The notes: generated from the sequence alone by a model not told the origin. A stretch of 64,000 nucleotides of DNA from Anaerococcus sp. Marseille-Q5996 (GCF_946893725.1 NZ_CAMPPE010000003.1:186001-250000); one strand, 5' to 3'. Shown: positions 7,866-17,182, numbered from the stretch's first letter. Made by a program: numbers and translations.

Positions 7866-8196
7866 GGAAAGAGATAAGGCAAGAAAAATTTTAAATGTAA
7901 TGGTTGAATACTTTGTCCTTAATAATTTTCAAAGTATAAATGCCAATATAAATATAGATAAAAAATCTACAAGTGTTTTCATAGAAGGAGTTATAGATCC
8001 AAAAGTTTTAAATATAGAAGAACTAAAAGACGAATTAAAAACGCCAAGAGTCTTAGCCTATGATGATTATTACGATGGGTTGATGGACTCTGATAGTGAA
8101 GAGGAATTAAAAGTTATAGGATATTTGGTTGATGAGTCTGATATAAAACTTGATGGAAATGTTTTAACTGTAAAACTAATAAGAAATCATATCTAA
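7852..8196 (+). CDS. Small soluble partner of the DUF1576 protein
   Basis: A 114-residue soluble protein, not recognised by name. It starts with GTG inside the end of the DUF1576 gene (14-base overlap), which implies coupled translation and a shared task. It has an amphipathic N-terminal helix (IKERDKARKILNVMVEYFVLNNF) and an acidic middle (DDYYDGLMDSDSEEELKV). The GTG at 7858 is a possible alternative start. No membrane segment or signal is seen. Confidence 0.75.
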   Translation: MNVIKERDKARKILNVMVEYFVLNNFQSINANINIDKKSTSVFIEGVIDPKVLNIEELKDELKTPRVLAYDDYYDGLMDSDSEEELKVIGYLVDESDIKLDGNVLTVKLIRNHI

Positions 8197-8336
8197 GAAT
8201 ATAAGAAAGCGATTAGCTTAAGTAATGGTTTTTAGTTTCAAAATTATATAAAGAAAATTACTACTAAAGAATAAAATAAAAACTGATATAGATTTGTGGT
8301 TAGAAGAAAATAATTTAATTTAGTGAAGTAAAAATT

Positions 8337-8372
8337 AAAAGGACCTGGATATTATTCAGGCCCTTTATTTTT
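8337..8372 (-). terminator. Terminator of the ppdK operon
   Basis: On the minus strand AAAGGGCCTG pairs with CAGGTCCTTT (one G-U pair) around a short AT loop, followed by U's. It lies just after the ppdK stop. Confidence 0.8.
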
Positions 8373-8377
8373 GTTTT

Positions 8378-11005
8378 TTATTTATCGTTTTTTTCAATAT
8401 CAGCTTGAGCAGCAGCTAGTTTTGCTATTGGTACTCTAAATGGTGAACAAGATGCATAATCTAAACCAACATTATATAAGTATTTTACAGTGGATGGTTC
8501 ACCGCCGTGTTCTCCACAAATTCCTAAGTGTAGATCTTTATTTGCTGATCTACCTTTTTCTACAGCTGTTTCAACTAAGAAACCTACACCTTTCTGATCT
8601 AATACTTGGAATGGATCTTTTGCAAATAAATCTTTTTCTAGGTATAAAGGTAAGAATTTGCCAGCATCATCTCTTGATAGACCAAATGTCATTTGTGTAA
8701 GGTCATTTGTACCAAAGCTAAAGAAATCTGTGATTTCTGCTATTTCGTCAGCTGTTATAGCTGCTCTAGGGATTTCTATCATTGTACCTACAAGGTATTT
8801 GATTTCTTTTCCTTTTTCTTCGAATACTTTTTGGATTTCATCATTTACTTCATCAATTACATATTTTAATTCTTTTACATCACTTGATAAAGGTATCATT
8901 ATTTCTGGAATTACTTCAATTCCTTCTTCATGGCAGTGAATTGCTGCTTGAATAATTGCTCTTGCTTGCATTCGAGAAATTTCTGGGTATCTTACTCCAA
9001 GTCTAAGTCCTCTAAAACCTAGCATTGGGTTTACTTCTTCAAGCTCACTAATTCTTTCTCTTACTCTAGCTGGCTTTATGTCAAGTTCTACAGCTAGGTC
9101 TCTGATTTCAGCTTCACCTCTTGGTAAAAATTCGTGAAGTGGTGGATCTAAAAGTCTTACTGTTACTGGTCTATCACCCATAAGTGTGTAGATTTGGTAA
9201 AAGTCATCTTCTTGCATTGGTAGGATTTTTTCTAGGGCGGACTTTCTTGTTTCTAAATCATTTGCTAAAATCATTTTACGGACTTGGAAAATCCTATCTT
9301 CTTTAAAGAACATATGCTCTGTACGGCAAAGGCCAATTCCTTCAGCCCCAAATTCTAGGGCTTGTTCAACATCTCTTGGAGTATCTGCATTTGTTCTGAT
9401 TTTCATATCTCTAAATTCATCAACCCATTCCATAAATTTGCCGAAGTTTCCTTCTAATTGAGGAGATTGAGTTTCTAGACTTCCGATATAAACTTCACCT
9501 GTAGAACCATTTAGAGAAATTGTATCATCTTTTGTATAAACTTTATCGCCAATTCTCATTGCGCCTTCATCTTCATCAATATGAATATCGCTTGCACCTG
9601 ATACACAACATTTACCCATACCACGAGCTACTACTGCTGCATGGCTTGTCATACCTCCACGAGCTGTTAATATACCGTTTGCTTTTACCATTCCTTCAAG
9701 ATCTTCTGGAGATGTCTCTTCACGAACTAGTATTACTTGCTCTCCATCTGTTGCTCTAATAGCGGCATCTTTTGCTTTAAAGGCAATTTTACCAACAGCT
9801 GCACCTGGAGATGCTGCAAGACCTTTTGTTACAGCTTCATTTGATTTTTTAGCTTCATCTGTAAAAGTAGGGTGGAGTAGACCATCTAAATCTTTTGGAT
9901 TTACTCTTAAAACAGCTTCTTTTTTATCAATTAATCCTTCATCTACCATATCTATGGCAGCTTTTACTGCAGCATGAGCTGTTCTTTTACCATTTCTTGT
10001 TTGAAGTAAGAATAATTTTCCTTCTTGGATAGTAAATTCCATATCCTGCATATCTTTGTAGTGTTCTTCAAGTTTTTTTGCAGTGTAAGAAAACTCTTGG
10101 TAAACTTCTGGCATAGCATCCTTAAGTGTTGAGATTTCTTGTGGGGTTCTAACACCAGCTACAACATCCTCACCTTGGGCATTTATCAAATATTCACCAA
10201 ATAATTTGTTTTCTCCAGTTGCTGGGTTTCTTGAAAATGCTACACCAGTTCCAGAAGTATCTCCCATATTTCCGAAAACCATGGTTTGGACATTTACAGC
10301 TGTACCCATAGAATCATCAATATCATTTAATTTTCTATAAAGAATCGCACGGTCATTTCCCCATGATTTAAATACAGCAGATATAGCTAAATCCAATTGC
10401 TCACGTGGATCTTGTGGGAAATCTTCTCCTTTAAGTTCTTTATATTTTGCTTTATATTCTTCTACTAATTCTTTAAGGTCATCTGCATTTAGGTCGGTGT
10501 CGTTTTCAACATTTCTATCCTTTTTCTTAGCAGATAATAGTTTTTCAAAATTGTTTTTATCTAGTTCCATTGCAACATCTGCAAACATTTGGATAAATCT
10601 TCTGTAAGAATCATAAGCAAATCTTTCGTTTTCAGTTTTTTTAGCCAAACCCAAAACAGCATCATCATTTAAGCCTAGGTTTAAGATGGTATCCATCATA
10701 CCTGGCATAGAAATAGGCGCTCCTGATCTTACTGAGACTAAAAGTGGATCATCTGTAGATCCAAATGTTTTTCCGTTTTCTTTTTCAAGGCCTTTGATAT
10801 GTTCTGAAACTTCGTTATTTAAGTCATCCCATAACTTTTGATCTTCCTTATAAAACCTTGTACATGCTTCAGTTGTAACGGTAAAACCATAAGGTACGCA
10901 AATACCCATTGTAGTCATTTCGGCAAGATTTGCGCCTTTACCACCCAAAAGGGCCTTCATTTCTTTGTTGCCCTCATTAAAATTATAAACATATTTTTCG
11001 GTCAT
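8378..11005 (-). CDS. ppdK: Pyruvate, phosphate dikinase
   Basis: Interconverts pyruvate, ATP and phosphate with PEP, AMP and pyrophosphate, linking glycolysis and gluconeogenesis in anaerobes. The 875 residues have the full domain order: N-terminal ATP-grasp (GGKGANLAEMTTMG, 'VSVRSGAPISMPGMMDTILNLG'), central phosphohistidine domain with 'GGMTSHAAVVARGMGK' in which the carrier is His455, and the C-terminal PEP/pyruvate barrel with 'GTNDLTQMTFGLSRDD' and 'CGEHGGEP'. His455 has the number known from the Clostridium symbiosum enzyme; Thr453, two residues before it, is the expected target of the upstream regulator. The ATG overlaps the regulator's stop by one base (TAATG). Confidence 0.98.
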   Translation of the reverse strand: MTEKYVYNFNEGNKEMKALLGGKGANLAEMTTMGICVPYGFTVTTEACTRFYKEDQKLWDDLNNEVSEHIKGLEKENGKTFGSTDDPLLVSVRSGAPISMPGMMDTILNLGLNDDAVLGLAKKTENERFAYDSYRRFIQMFADVAMELDKNNFEKLLSAKKKDRNVENDTDLNADDLKELVEEYKAKYKELKGEDFPQDPREQLDLAISAVFKSWGNDRAILYRKLNDIDDSMGTAVNVQTMVFGNMGDTSGTGVAFSRNPATGENKLFGEYLINAQGEDVVAGVRTPQEISTLKDAMPEVYQEFSYTAKKLEEHYKDMQDMEFTIQEGKLFLLQTRNGKRTAHAAVKAAIDMVDEGLIDKKEAVLRVNPKDLDGLLHPTFTDEAKKSNEAVTKGLAASPGAAVGKIAFKAKDAAIRATDGEQVILVREETSPEDLEGMVKANGILTARGGMTSHAAVVARGMGKCCVSGASDIHIDEDEGAMRIGDKVYTKDDTISLNGSTGEVYIGSLETQSPQLEGNFGKFMEWVDEFRDMKIRTNADTPRDVEQALEFGAEGIGLCRTEHMFFKEDRIFQVRKMILANDLETRKSALEKILPMQEDDFYQIYTLMGDRPVTVRLLDPPLHEFLPRGEAEIRDLAVELDIKPARVRERISELEEVNPMLGFRGLRLGVRYPEISRMQARAIIQAAIHCHEEGIEVIPEIMIPLSSDVKELKYVIDEVNDEIQKVFEEKGKEIKYLVGTMIEIPRAAITADEIAEITDFFSFGTNDLTQMTFGLSRDDAGKFLPLYLEKDLFAKDPFQVLDQKGVGFLVETAVEKGRSANKDLHLGICGEHGGEPSTVKYLYNVGLDYASCSPFRVPIAKLAAAQADIEKNDK

Positions 11006-11826
11006 TATTTTTCCCTTTCTCTATTTATATTTTCGATGTTGCTGATTATGTATTCTGAAGTTTCTTCGATTGATTTGTATGTAACATCTATTATAGTACA
11101 ATCCAAATCCTCCATTAGCTCCTTTGCATAGGCTATTTCATTTTCGATACGCTTTAAATCTGAATAATGAGAATCTGAAGAAAGGTTAATAGATTTTAGT
11201 CTTTCTTCTCTGATTTTTTGTAGCCTATGTGCATCAAGGGTCAAGCCAAAAATTTTCCTAGAATCAATTTCAAAAAGTTCACGTGGAACTTTTGCATCTA
11301 ACAAAATAGGAACATTTATGACTTTATATCCAATACTTGCTAGATATACTGAAAGAGGAGTCTTGGATGATCTTGAAACTCCTATTATACAAATATCACA
11401 ATATTTTAGTCCCTTAAAATCCCTACCATCATCATATTTTATAGCAAATTCCAAGGCATCTAAACGTTTGTAATTGTGGACTATGTCTAAATCATCATTA
11501 GAAAAACCATCAACAGGGTCTATGCCCAAAAATTCAGAAATTTTATTTAGAGAATAGCTAGCATAATTAATGGTAAGTATAGCCTTATCTTTGCCAAAAT
11601 TTTTAAGAAACTTATTGTGATCTGGGTCATTTAGAGAGTTGAAAATTATTTTATATCCGTTATTGCTATCAATTTGATCTAAAACATCTGATAAATTCTC
11701 TAATGCTCTTACATTAGCAAAGGTTTTCTCGATGTATTGTATTTCAAATTTTTCCATAGTATTATGCGCTAGCCTCGATATACCGACACCATCTGTATCT
11801 GAAATTACAAAAACAAATAAATCCAT
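11005..11826 (-). CDS. PPDK regulatory protein (kinase/pyrophosphorylase, DUF299)
   Basis: Bifunctional switch for PPDK. The family inactivates the enzyme by ADP-dependent phosphorylation of a threonine near the catalytic histidine and reactivates it by phosphate-dependent removal with pyrophosphate release. The 273 residues carry the start 'VFVISDTDGVGISRLAH' and the P-loop GVSRSSKTPLS (149-159), the family hallmark. 'GYKVINVPILLDAKVPREL' follows. It lies upstream of ppdK with a TAATG overlap, so the pair is made together. An AGGAGG ribosome site precedes the ATG. Confidence 0.95.
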   Translation of the reverse strand: MDLFVFVISDTDGVGISRLAHNTMEKFEIQYIEKTFANVRALENLSDVLDQIDSNNGYKIIFNSLNDPDHNKFLKNFGKDKAILTINYASYSLNKISEFLGIDPVDGFSNDDLDIVHNYKRLDALEFAIKYDDGRDFKGLKYCDICIIGVSRSSKTPLSVYLASIGYKVINVPILLDAKVPRELFEIDSRKIFGLTLDAHRLQKIREERLKSINLSSDSHYSDLKRIENEIAYAKELMEDLDCTIIDVTYKSIEETSEYIISNIENINREREK

Positions 11827-11852
11827 AAATTTCCTCCTCTAACCCTAGCAAT

Positions 11853-11881
11853 ATTATAACACTATTTTTTGAATATGAAAA
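11853..11881 (-). promoter_or_regulatory. Promoter of the PSRP-ppdK operon
   Basis: Minus-strand TATAAT (11853-11858) with TTTTCA (11876-11881) at a 17-base spacing. The -35 lies within a perfect palindrome (11875-11890). Confidence 0.65.
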
Positions 11882-11890
11882 TATTTTCAT
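11875..11890. promoter_or_regulatory. Palindrome ATGAAAATATTTTCAT over the ppdK operon -35
   Basis: Perfect 16-base inverted repeat with outer TGAAAA/TTTTCA arms like those of catabolite-response (cre) sites, though the central CG is TA here. A protein bound there would block polymerase. A 12-of-16 match lies at 11971-11986, upstream of the valS promoter. Confidence 0.55.
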
Positions 11891-12001
11891 AAATAATTTG
11901 TTGGCAAAAATCATTCAAAAATATTAATAAATTTAAAGATTATTTTGTAATAAATATTATATTAGAATAAGTAAAAATGTTTTCATATGCAAATAGGATT
12001 T

Positions 12002-12029
12002 TTGACAAAATAGTTTATGGTAATATAAT
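12002..12029 (+). promoter_or_regulatory. Promoter of the valS T-box transcript
   Basis: TTGACA (12002-12007), 16-base spacer, TATAAT (12024-12029). Transcription should start near 12036, just before stem I of the T-box. Confidence 0.9.
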
Positions 12030-12045
12030 GATAAATGAAAATTAA

Positions 12046-12253
12046 TATGAAATTGTAAAAGAGGAGTAAATTGTAAGTGCTTTTAGAGAAAAGATGGTTG
12101 GTGCAAATCTTTAGCTACAAGCTTTTGAAGGTTGCTTTTACATAATTTCAATGTGGTACGCATAAGTACATTAAGAGTCTTTTAATTAAAAGGAATTTAG
12201 GTGGTAACGCGATAACTCGTCCTAGAGCTATGGTCTTGCCACCTTTTTTAAAT
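12046..12253 (+). ncRNA. T-box riboswitch (valine)
   Basis: Leader RNA that senses uncharged tRNA-Val and lets transcription continue into valS. The stem I base is TGAAATTGTAAAAG (12048-12061) pairing with the CTTTTAC...TTTCA segment (12135-12150). The conserved AGGTGGTAACGCG T-box core begins at 12199, and a terminator forms between AGGTGG (12199-12204) and CCACCT ahead of a U-run ending about 12249. GTT at 12131-12133, on the 3' side of stem I, is the likely specifier and encodes valine, in agreement with the downstream gene. The specifier assignment is by inspection. Confidence 0.93.
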
Positions 12254-12273
12254 GCGAACTAAAAGGAGAAATA

Positions 12274-14913
12274 ATGGAAACAAAATATAATCCTAGTGGA
12301 TTTGAAAAAGAAATCTATAAAAAATGGGAAGATGGTGGATATTTTAAAGCAGATGTAAACAGGGATAAAAAACCATTTACTATAGTTATGCCACCACCAA
12401 ATGTTACAGGTCAATTACACCTAGGACATGCTTTAAATAATACAATCCAAGATATAATCATTCGTTACAAAAGAATGGCAGGTTTTGAAGCACTTTGGAT
12501 ACCAGGAACAGACCACGCATCTATATCTACAGAAGCAAAGGTAGTTGGCAAAATTCGTAGCGAAGGTCATACAAAAAAAGAACTAGGCCGTGAAAAATTC
12601 TTAGAAGAAGCCTGGGCTTGGACAGAAGAATACGGTGGTACTATCAAAAGACAATTAAGAACTATTGGTGTTTCTTGTGATTGGGACTATGATAGCTTTA
12701 CTATGGATGAAAATCTAACTCGTGCAGTAAAACGTGTTTTCAAAAAAATGTACGATGATGGTTTAATTTACCAAGGTAATCGAATTGTAAACTGGGATCC
12801 AGAAGCAGAAACTGCTATCTCAGATGCCGAAGTTTACCATGTAGAAAAAGAGGGCAATCTTTGGTACATCAAATACTTCTTTGAAGATAGTGACGAATAT
12901 ATTACAATTGCTACAACCCGTCCAGAAACTATGTTTGGGGACCTTGCAGTTGCAGTAAATCCAGAAGATCCTAGATTTAAAGATAAAATTGGCAAAAATT
13001 TAATTTTACCAGTAGTTGGAAGAAAAATTCCTTTAATTGAAGATGAATATGTAGATATGGAATATGGTACTGGTTGTGTAAAAATTACTCCAAGCCATGA
13101 CCCAAATGACTTTGAAGTTGGAGAACGCCACAATCTAGGCCAATGTGTAGTAATAGATACAAAAGGTCATATCACTGATGATTATGGTCAATACTCTGGC
13201 CTTGATAGATACGAAGCCCGTAAACTTTTAGTAAAACAATTAGAAGATGAAGGATATTTAGAAAAGATTGAAACTCTAACCCATGCTGTAGGATACAGTG
13301 AGAGAACAAATGTTGTTATAGAACCTCTTATTTCTAAACAATGGTTTGTAAAAATGGATGAACTTGCAAAGATGGCTGCTGAAGTTTACCAAAATGGAGA
13401 GCTAAAATTAATTCCAGATTCTTTAGGTAAAACCTATATGAACTGGCTAAACAATATAAGAGACTGGACAATTTCCCGTCAGTTATGGTGGGGACACAGG
13501 CTTCCAGTATTCTACACTGATGATGGAGAAATAATAGTTTCAGAAGAAGAGCCAGATGAAAATGGAATGCTAAACGGTGTTCATGTTACCCAAGAAGAAG
13601 ACACACTTGATACATGGTTCTCATCAGCACTTTGGCCATTTGCAACCCTTGGTTGGCCAGTAGAAAATGAAAAATTAGACTATTTCTTTCCAACAGACAT
13701 TTTAGTAACAGGTTATGACATCATATTCTTCTGGGTAATCAGAATGGTATTTGCATCCCTTTATACAACAGAAAAAGTACCATTTAACCATGTATTATTT
13801 ACAGGACTTATCCGTGACCCACAAGGCAGAAAAATGAGTAAGTCCTTAGGAAATGGTGTTGATCCAATTGATGTTGTAAACGAGCATGGTGCAGATGCAC
13901 TAAGATTTACTCTTATTACTGGAAATAGTCCAGGAAATGACATGCGTTATGATGAAAAAAGAGTAATCGCCAGCCGTAATTTTGCCAATAAATTATGGAA
14001 TGCAACTCGCTTTGTCCTAATGAATATCGAAGAAGGTGATGACCTAGACTTCTCAACCATAGAAAACCTTGCCCTAGAAGATAAATGGATTTTAAAACGC
14101 TTAAATAATGTTATAGAAGAAGTAACAAAAAACCTAGAAAAATATGAAATAGGTCTTGCAGCAAGCAGAATCGAAAACTTTATATGGGAAGAATACTGCG
14201 ACTGGTACATCGAATTTGCAAAATTAAGATTAAATGCAGATGATCAGGCAGCTAAGTCAGATGTAAAAAAAGTTTTATTATATGTACTAAATAAAATGAT
14301 AGCCTTACTTCATCCATTCATGCCATTTATCACAGAAGAAATCTACTCAGCCCTTCCAAACAAAGATGATATGCTGATAGTAGAAGAGTGGCCAAAATTC
14401 AATGAAGAGTTTGAATTTATAGATGAAGAAGCAACAGTAAATTCAGCTATAGAAGCTATTACAGCAATCAGAAACCAAAGGTCAACCTTAAATGTAGGGG
14501 CAAAAACCAAACAAGATTTAATAATCCTTGCAGAAAATGAAGATTACAAAAATCTACTAGAAAATCTAAAAGGTCAATTTAAAAATCTTGCAAATTCTAA
14601 CCAAGTGGATATATATCTAAAAGAAGAATTTGATGGAGATAAAGAAAACCTAGTAAATCTAGTATTTAATGAATTTTCTGTTCTAATGAGTCTGGATGAT
14701 TTAATGGACTATGAAAAAGAACGTGCTCGTCTAAAAGATGAGATTAAAAGACTAGAAAGCGAAATTAAAAGAGCAAGTGGTAAGTTAAATAACGAAAACT
14801 TCGTAAGCAAGGCTCCAGAAGCTGTTGTAAATGAAGAACGCGAAAAGCTTGCTAACTACGAAGATTTACTAGAAAAAACCAAGGCATCATTTGAAGAAAT
14901 CAAGGATAAGTAA
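12274..14913 (+). CDS. valS: Valyl-tRNA synthetase
   Basis: Class I synthetase that charges tRNA-Val and edits mischarged threonine. The 879 residues show the HIGH motif as HLGHAL (49-54), the editing domain with 'TIATTRPETMFGDLAVAVNP', the KMSKS loop (520-524), the anticodon-binding helical domain ('NKLWNATRFVLMNIEEG'), and a C-terminal coiled-coil arm (about 810-875, rich in Lys/Glu) that contacts tRNA. It follows the T-box directly and has an AAAGGAG ribosome site. Its stop overlaps the next ATG (TAATG). Confidence 0.99.
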   Translation: METKYNPSGFEKEIYKKWEDGGYFKADVNRDKKPFTIVMPPPNVTGQLHLGHALNNTIQDIIIRYKRMAGFEALWIPGTDHASISTEAKVVGKIRSEGHTKKELGREKFLEEAWAWTEEYGGTIKRQLRTIGVSCDWDYDSFTMDENLTRAVKRVFKKMYDDGLIYQGNRIVNWDPEAETAISDAEVYHVEKEGNLWYIKYFFEDSDEYITIATTRPETMFGDLAVAVNPEDPRFKDKIGKNLILPVVGRKIPLIEDEYVDMEYGTGCVKITPSHDPNDFEVGERHNLGQCVVIDTKGHITDDYGQYSGLDRYEARKLLVKQLEDEGYLEKIETLTHAVGYSERTNVVIEPLISKQWFVKMDELAKMAAEVYQNGELKLIPDSLGKTYMNWLNNIRDWTISRQLWWGHRLPVFYTDDGEIIVSEEEPDENGMLNGVHVTQEEDTLDTWFSSALWPFATLGWPVENEKLDYFFPTDILVTGYDIIFFWVIRMVFASLYTTEKVPFNHVLFTGLIRDPQGRKMSKSLGNGVDPIDVVNEHGADALRFTLITGNSPGNDMRYDEKRVIASRNFANKLWNATRFVLMNIEEGDDLDFSTIENLALEDKWILKRLNNVIEEVTKNLEKYEIGLAASRIENFIWEEYCDWYIEFAKLRLNADDQAAKSDVKKVLLYVLNKMIALLHPFMPFITEEIYSALPNKDDMLIVEEWPKFNEEFEFIDEEATVNSAIEAITAIRNQRSTLNVGAKTKQDLIILAENEDYKNLLENLKGQFKNLANSNQVDIYLKEEFDGDKENLVNLVFNEFSVLMSLDDLMDYEKERARLKDEIKRLESEIKRASGKLNNENFVSKAPEAVVNEEREKLANYEDLLEKTKASFEEIKDK

Positions 14914-15644
14914 TGTACGAATATTTTTCTTATATATATGATAAATTAAGCTTTGATATAGACTATGAAGGCTATGCGAAAAACATCTTAAATCTTTTAG
15001 ATAAGTACAATAATAAAAGAGAAAACATGCTGGAGCTTGCTGCAGGCTCTGGTATGCTTACTCATTATTTTTTTGATGAGTTTAAGAATATTGATGCCTT
15101 GGATATTTCACCAGATATGCTAAATGTTTTTGCTGAAAAATATGATAATGACAATGTAAATTTGATTTATTACGATATGGTCGAGTTTGAAAATCCTGAT
15201 AAATATGATTTGATAGTAATCCTACTAGATTCCATAAATTATGTAACAGACCCAAAAGAATTACAAAAACTTTTTGACAATTGCTATAAAAATCTTAAAG
15301 ATAATGGATTATTAGTTTTTGATATAAATTCAGAATATAAGATGAAAGAAGTTTTTGGTTCAAATTGTTATGTTTATGAGTATGAAGATATTTTCTATAC
15401 TTGGGACAACTTTTATGAAGATGATTTGATAGATATGCATTTGAATTTTTTTGTGGAGAATAAAGATGGTTGCTATGATAGGATTTACGAATATCAGTTG
15501 GAACGAGTGTATACTGTAGATCAAGTAAGTCAAAAAGTAAAAGAAGCTGGCTTTCATGATATAAAAACCTATGATGAAGATGATTTTGGTCCGGTTAAAG
15601 CAGATAGTTTACGAATTTTATTTAGTGCAGTAAAGGAAAAATAA
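14913..15644 (+). CDS. Class I SAM-dependent methyltransferase
   Basis: Methyltransferase of 243 residues; target unknown. SAM site: 'MLELAAGSGMLTHYFFDEF' (motif I, about 38-56), acidic residue at the end of strand 2 in 'NIDALDISPDML', then 'DLIVILLDSINYVTDPKELQ' (motif IV region) and 'LLVFDINSEYKM'. The fold resembles small-molecule or tRNA-modifying enzymes. It is coupled to valS upstream and to a cold-shock gene downstream by one-base TAATG overlaps, so all three share a transcript that may be governed by the T-box. Confidence 0.85.
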   Translation: MYEYFSYIYDKLSFDIDYEGYAKNILNLLDKYNNKRENMLELAAGSGMLTHYFFDEFKNIDALDISPDMLNVFAEKYDNDNVNLIYYDMVEFENPDKYDLIVILLDSINYVTDPKELQKLFDNCYKNLKDNGLLVFDINSEYKMKEVFGSNCYVYEYEDIFYTWDNFYEDDLIDMHLNFFVENKDGCYDRIYEYQLERVYTVDQVSQKVKEAGFHDIKTYDEDDFGPVKADSLRILFSAVKEK

Positions 15645-15850
15645 TGACAAAGGGAATTGTAAAATTTTTTGATAACGAAAAAGGATATGGTTTTATAAAT
15701 TCTGATAATGTAGATTATTTTGTTCACTTTTCTAATATTATTTCAGATGAAGATTACAAAAAATTATCTGAGGGCGATCAAGTTTGTTTTGAAATTATCG
15801 ATCAGCCTCGCGGTCCTTCTGCAATAAATGTCCAAAAAGTGGAGGAGTAG
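15644..15850 (+). CDS. Cold-shock domain protein
   Basis: Small single-strand nucleic-acid-binding protein of 68 residues. RNP1 is seen as KGYGFI and RNP2 as VDYFVHFS; the start 'TKGIVKFFDNEKGYGF' is the typical first strand. The family acts as an RNA chaperone or antiterminator. It is embedded between a methyltransferase and a lipase-like gene and overlaps the former by one base, so it is co-expressed with valS and not a free-standing cold-shock unit. Confidence 0.92.
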   Translation: MTKGIVKFFDNEKGYGFINSDNVDYFVHFSNIISDEDYKKLSEGDQVCFEIIDQPRGPSAINVQKVEE

Positions 15851-15852
15851 AC

Positions 15853-16857
15853 ATGCTTGATTATTTATTTCCTATACTAATAATATTATTATTTTTACCT
15901 CAAATTCATTATTTCAAAAAAACTCGTGATTACAAAAAAATGAATGTAGGAAGAAAATGGTTTGTAAAGCTAAAACAAACTTTCGATGACCATAGTGAAA
16001 TGTACATTACAAATACAGACGGTCATGATATTTTCGTAAGATTATATGAAAATGAAAATCCAAAGGGAATTGTACAAATTGTCCATGGTATGGCCGAGCA
16101 TTCTTACAATTATTTAGATTTTATAAAATTTTTAGTAGATAATGGATACACAGTTATATCCCACGACCATAGGGGACATGGCAAAAGTATTTCTGAAAAA
16201 TATCCAAATGGGTATATGAGACTATCTGAAGAACTAATTGATGATACCTATGTAGTTAATAAATTTGTACAAAGCAAACATCCATACTTGCCAGTTTATA
16301 TGATTGGTCATTCAATGGGATCGATGGTTGCTCGAACCTACTTACAAAATCATGATGATTCTATCGATAAATTAATTCTAATAGGAACAGTCGAGCATAG
16401 CAAAATTGCTGGGTTTGGAGTATTTTTAGGAAATATTATCTCTTTTTATTTTGGTGAATACCAGGCAGCTATTCTTTCACCACTATTGCCGGGAGATGGT
16501 AGAGATACATGGATTTCTTACAATATGGACAATGTTATAGAAAAAAGAAATGATAGCTTTAGGGTATTTCAATTTTTAGAAAGAGGAGTTGTTACAATTA
16601 TTGACTTAAATAATAAGATGTCAAAGGTTAATGATTACAAACTACAAAATCCTAAGCTTAAAATTCATTCAGCAACTGGTGCAGATGATATAGTAACAGG
16701 ATCTGACATTGGCCTAGAAAGTTCTATAAAAACTTTAAGACAAGCTGGCTATAATAATATCAGCCAGAAAGTCTACCCAGAAATGCAACATGAAATTTTA
16801 AATGAAAACAACAAAGAAATAGTCTATGAAGACATTTTAGAGTTCTTAGATGAATAA
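15853..16857 (+). CDS. Alpha/beta hydrolase, monoacylglycerol-lipase-like
   Basis: Serine hydrolase of 334 residues with an N-terminal hydrophobic anchor (LDYLFPILIILLFLPQI). The core has the oxyanion-hole text 'GIVQIVHGMAEHSYNY', 'VISHDHRGHGKS', the nucleophile elbow GHSMGS with Ser154, an aspartate in 'TGADDIVTG', and a late histidine in 'MQHEIL', giving a full catalytic triad. The pattern matches lysophospholipase/monoacylglycerol lipase (Hydrolase_4) proteins. The membrane anchor suggests work on membrane lipids. The ribosome site GGAGG lies just before the ATG. Confidence 0.88.
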   Translation: MLDYLFPILIILLFLPQIHYFKKTRDYKKMNVGRKWFVKLKQTFDDHSEMYITNTDGHDIFVRLYENENPKGIVQIVHGMAEHSYNYLDFIKFLVDNGYTVISHDHRGHGKSISEKYPNGYMRLSEELIDDTYVVNKFVQSKHPYLPVYMIGHSMGSMVARTYLQNHDDSIDKLILIGTVEHSKIAGFGVFLGNIISFYFGEYQAAILSPLLPGDGRDTWISYNMDNVIEKRNDSFRVFQFLERGVVTIIDLNNKMSKVNDYKLQNPKLKIHSATGADDIVTGSDIGLESSIKTLRQAGYNNISQKVYPEMQHEILNENNKEIVYEDILEFLDE

Positions 16858-16858
16858 A

Positions 16859-16892
16859 TAAAGCTCCTAGATAGTTCTAGGAGTTTTATTTT
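16859..16892. terminator. Bidirectional terminator after the hydrolase and rhodanese genes
   Basis: GCTCCTAGA pairs with TCTAGGAGT around a short loop, flanked by A's and T's. It sits between the convergent genes ending at 16857 and 16886. Confidence 0.82.
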
Positions 16893-17182
16893 GTCATTTT
16901 ATATTCGTAAAGTCTGACACCTGGGGCGATTGTTATATCAGATATGTTTGCATGGCTTAGCATATCAGCAGCAAATTCACTGCGTCTAGTAGATCCACAA
17001 TAAAGAACTAGAGATTTATCAGTATCTATCTTGTCAAGATTTTCTAAAATCTCATAATAGGGAATATTTATAGACCCAGGAACGTGTCCATCCAAATACT
17101 CGTCTCTTGTCCTAACATCTATTATAAAATATTTTTCTAAATTATTTTCCAGTTCATTCCCGCTTATTAATTTGTATTCCAT
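16886..17182 (-). CDS. Rhodanese-like sulfurtransferase
   Basis: Single-domain rhodanese of 98 residues. 'YFIIDVRTRDEYLDGHVPGSINIPY' is the conserved first half, and the active loop 'YCGSTRRS' keeps Cys62, so it should carry persulfide sulfur. The loop size fits sulfur transfer rather than Cdc25-like phosphatase use. It stands alone between terminators, with no sulfur-metabolism gene nearby. A GGAG-type ribosome site precedes the ATG. Confidence 0.9.
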   Translation of the reverse strand: MEYKLISGNELENNLEKYFIIDVRTRDEYLDGHVPGSINIPYYEILENLDKIDTDKSLVLYCGSTRRSEFAADMLSHANISDITIAPGVRLYEYKMTK

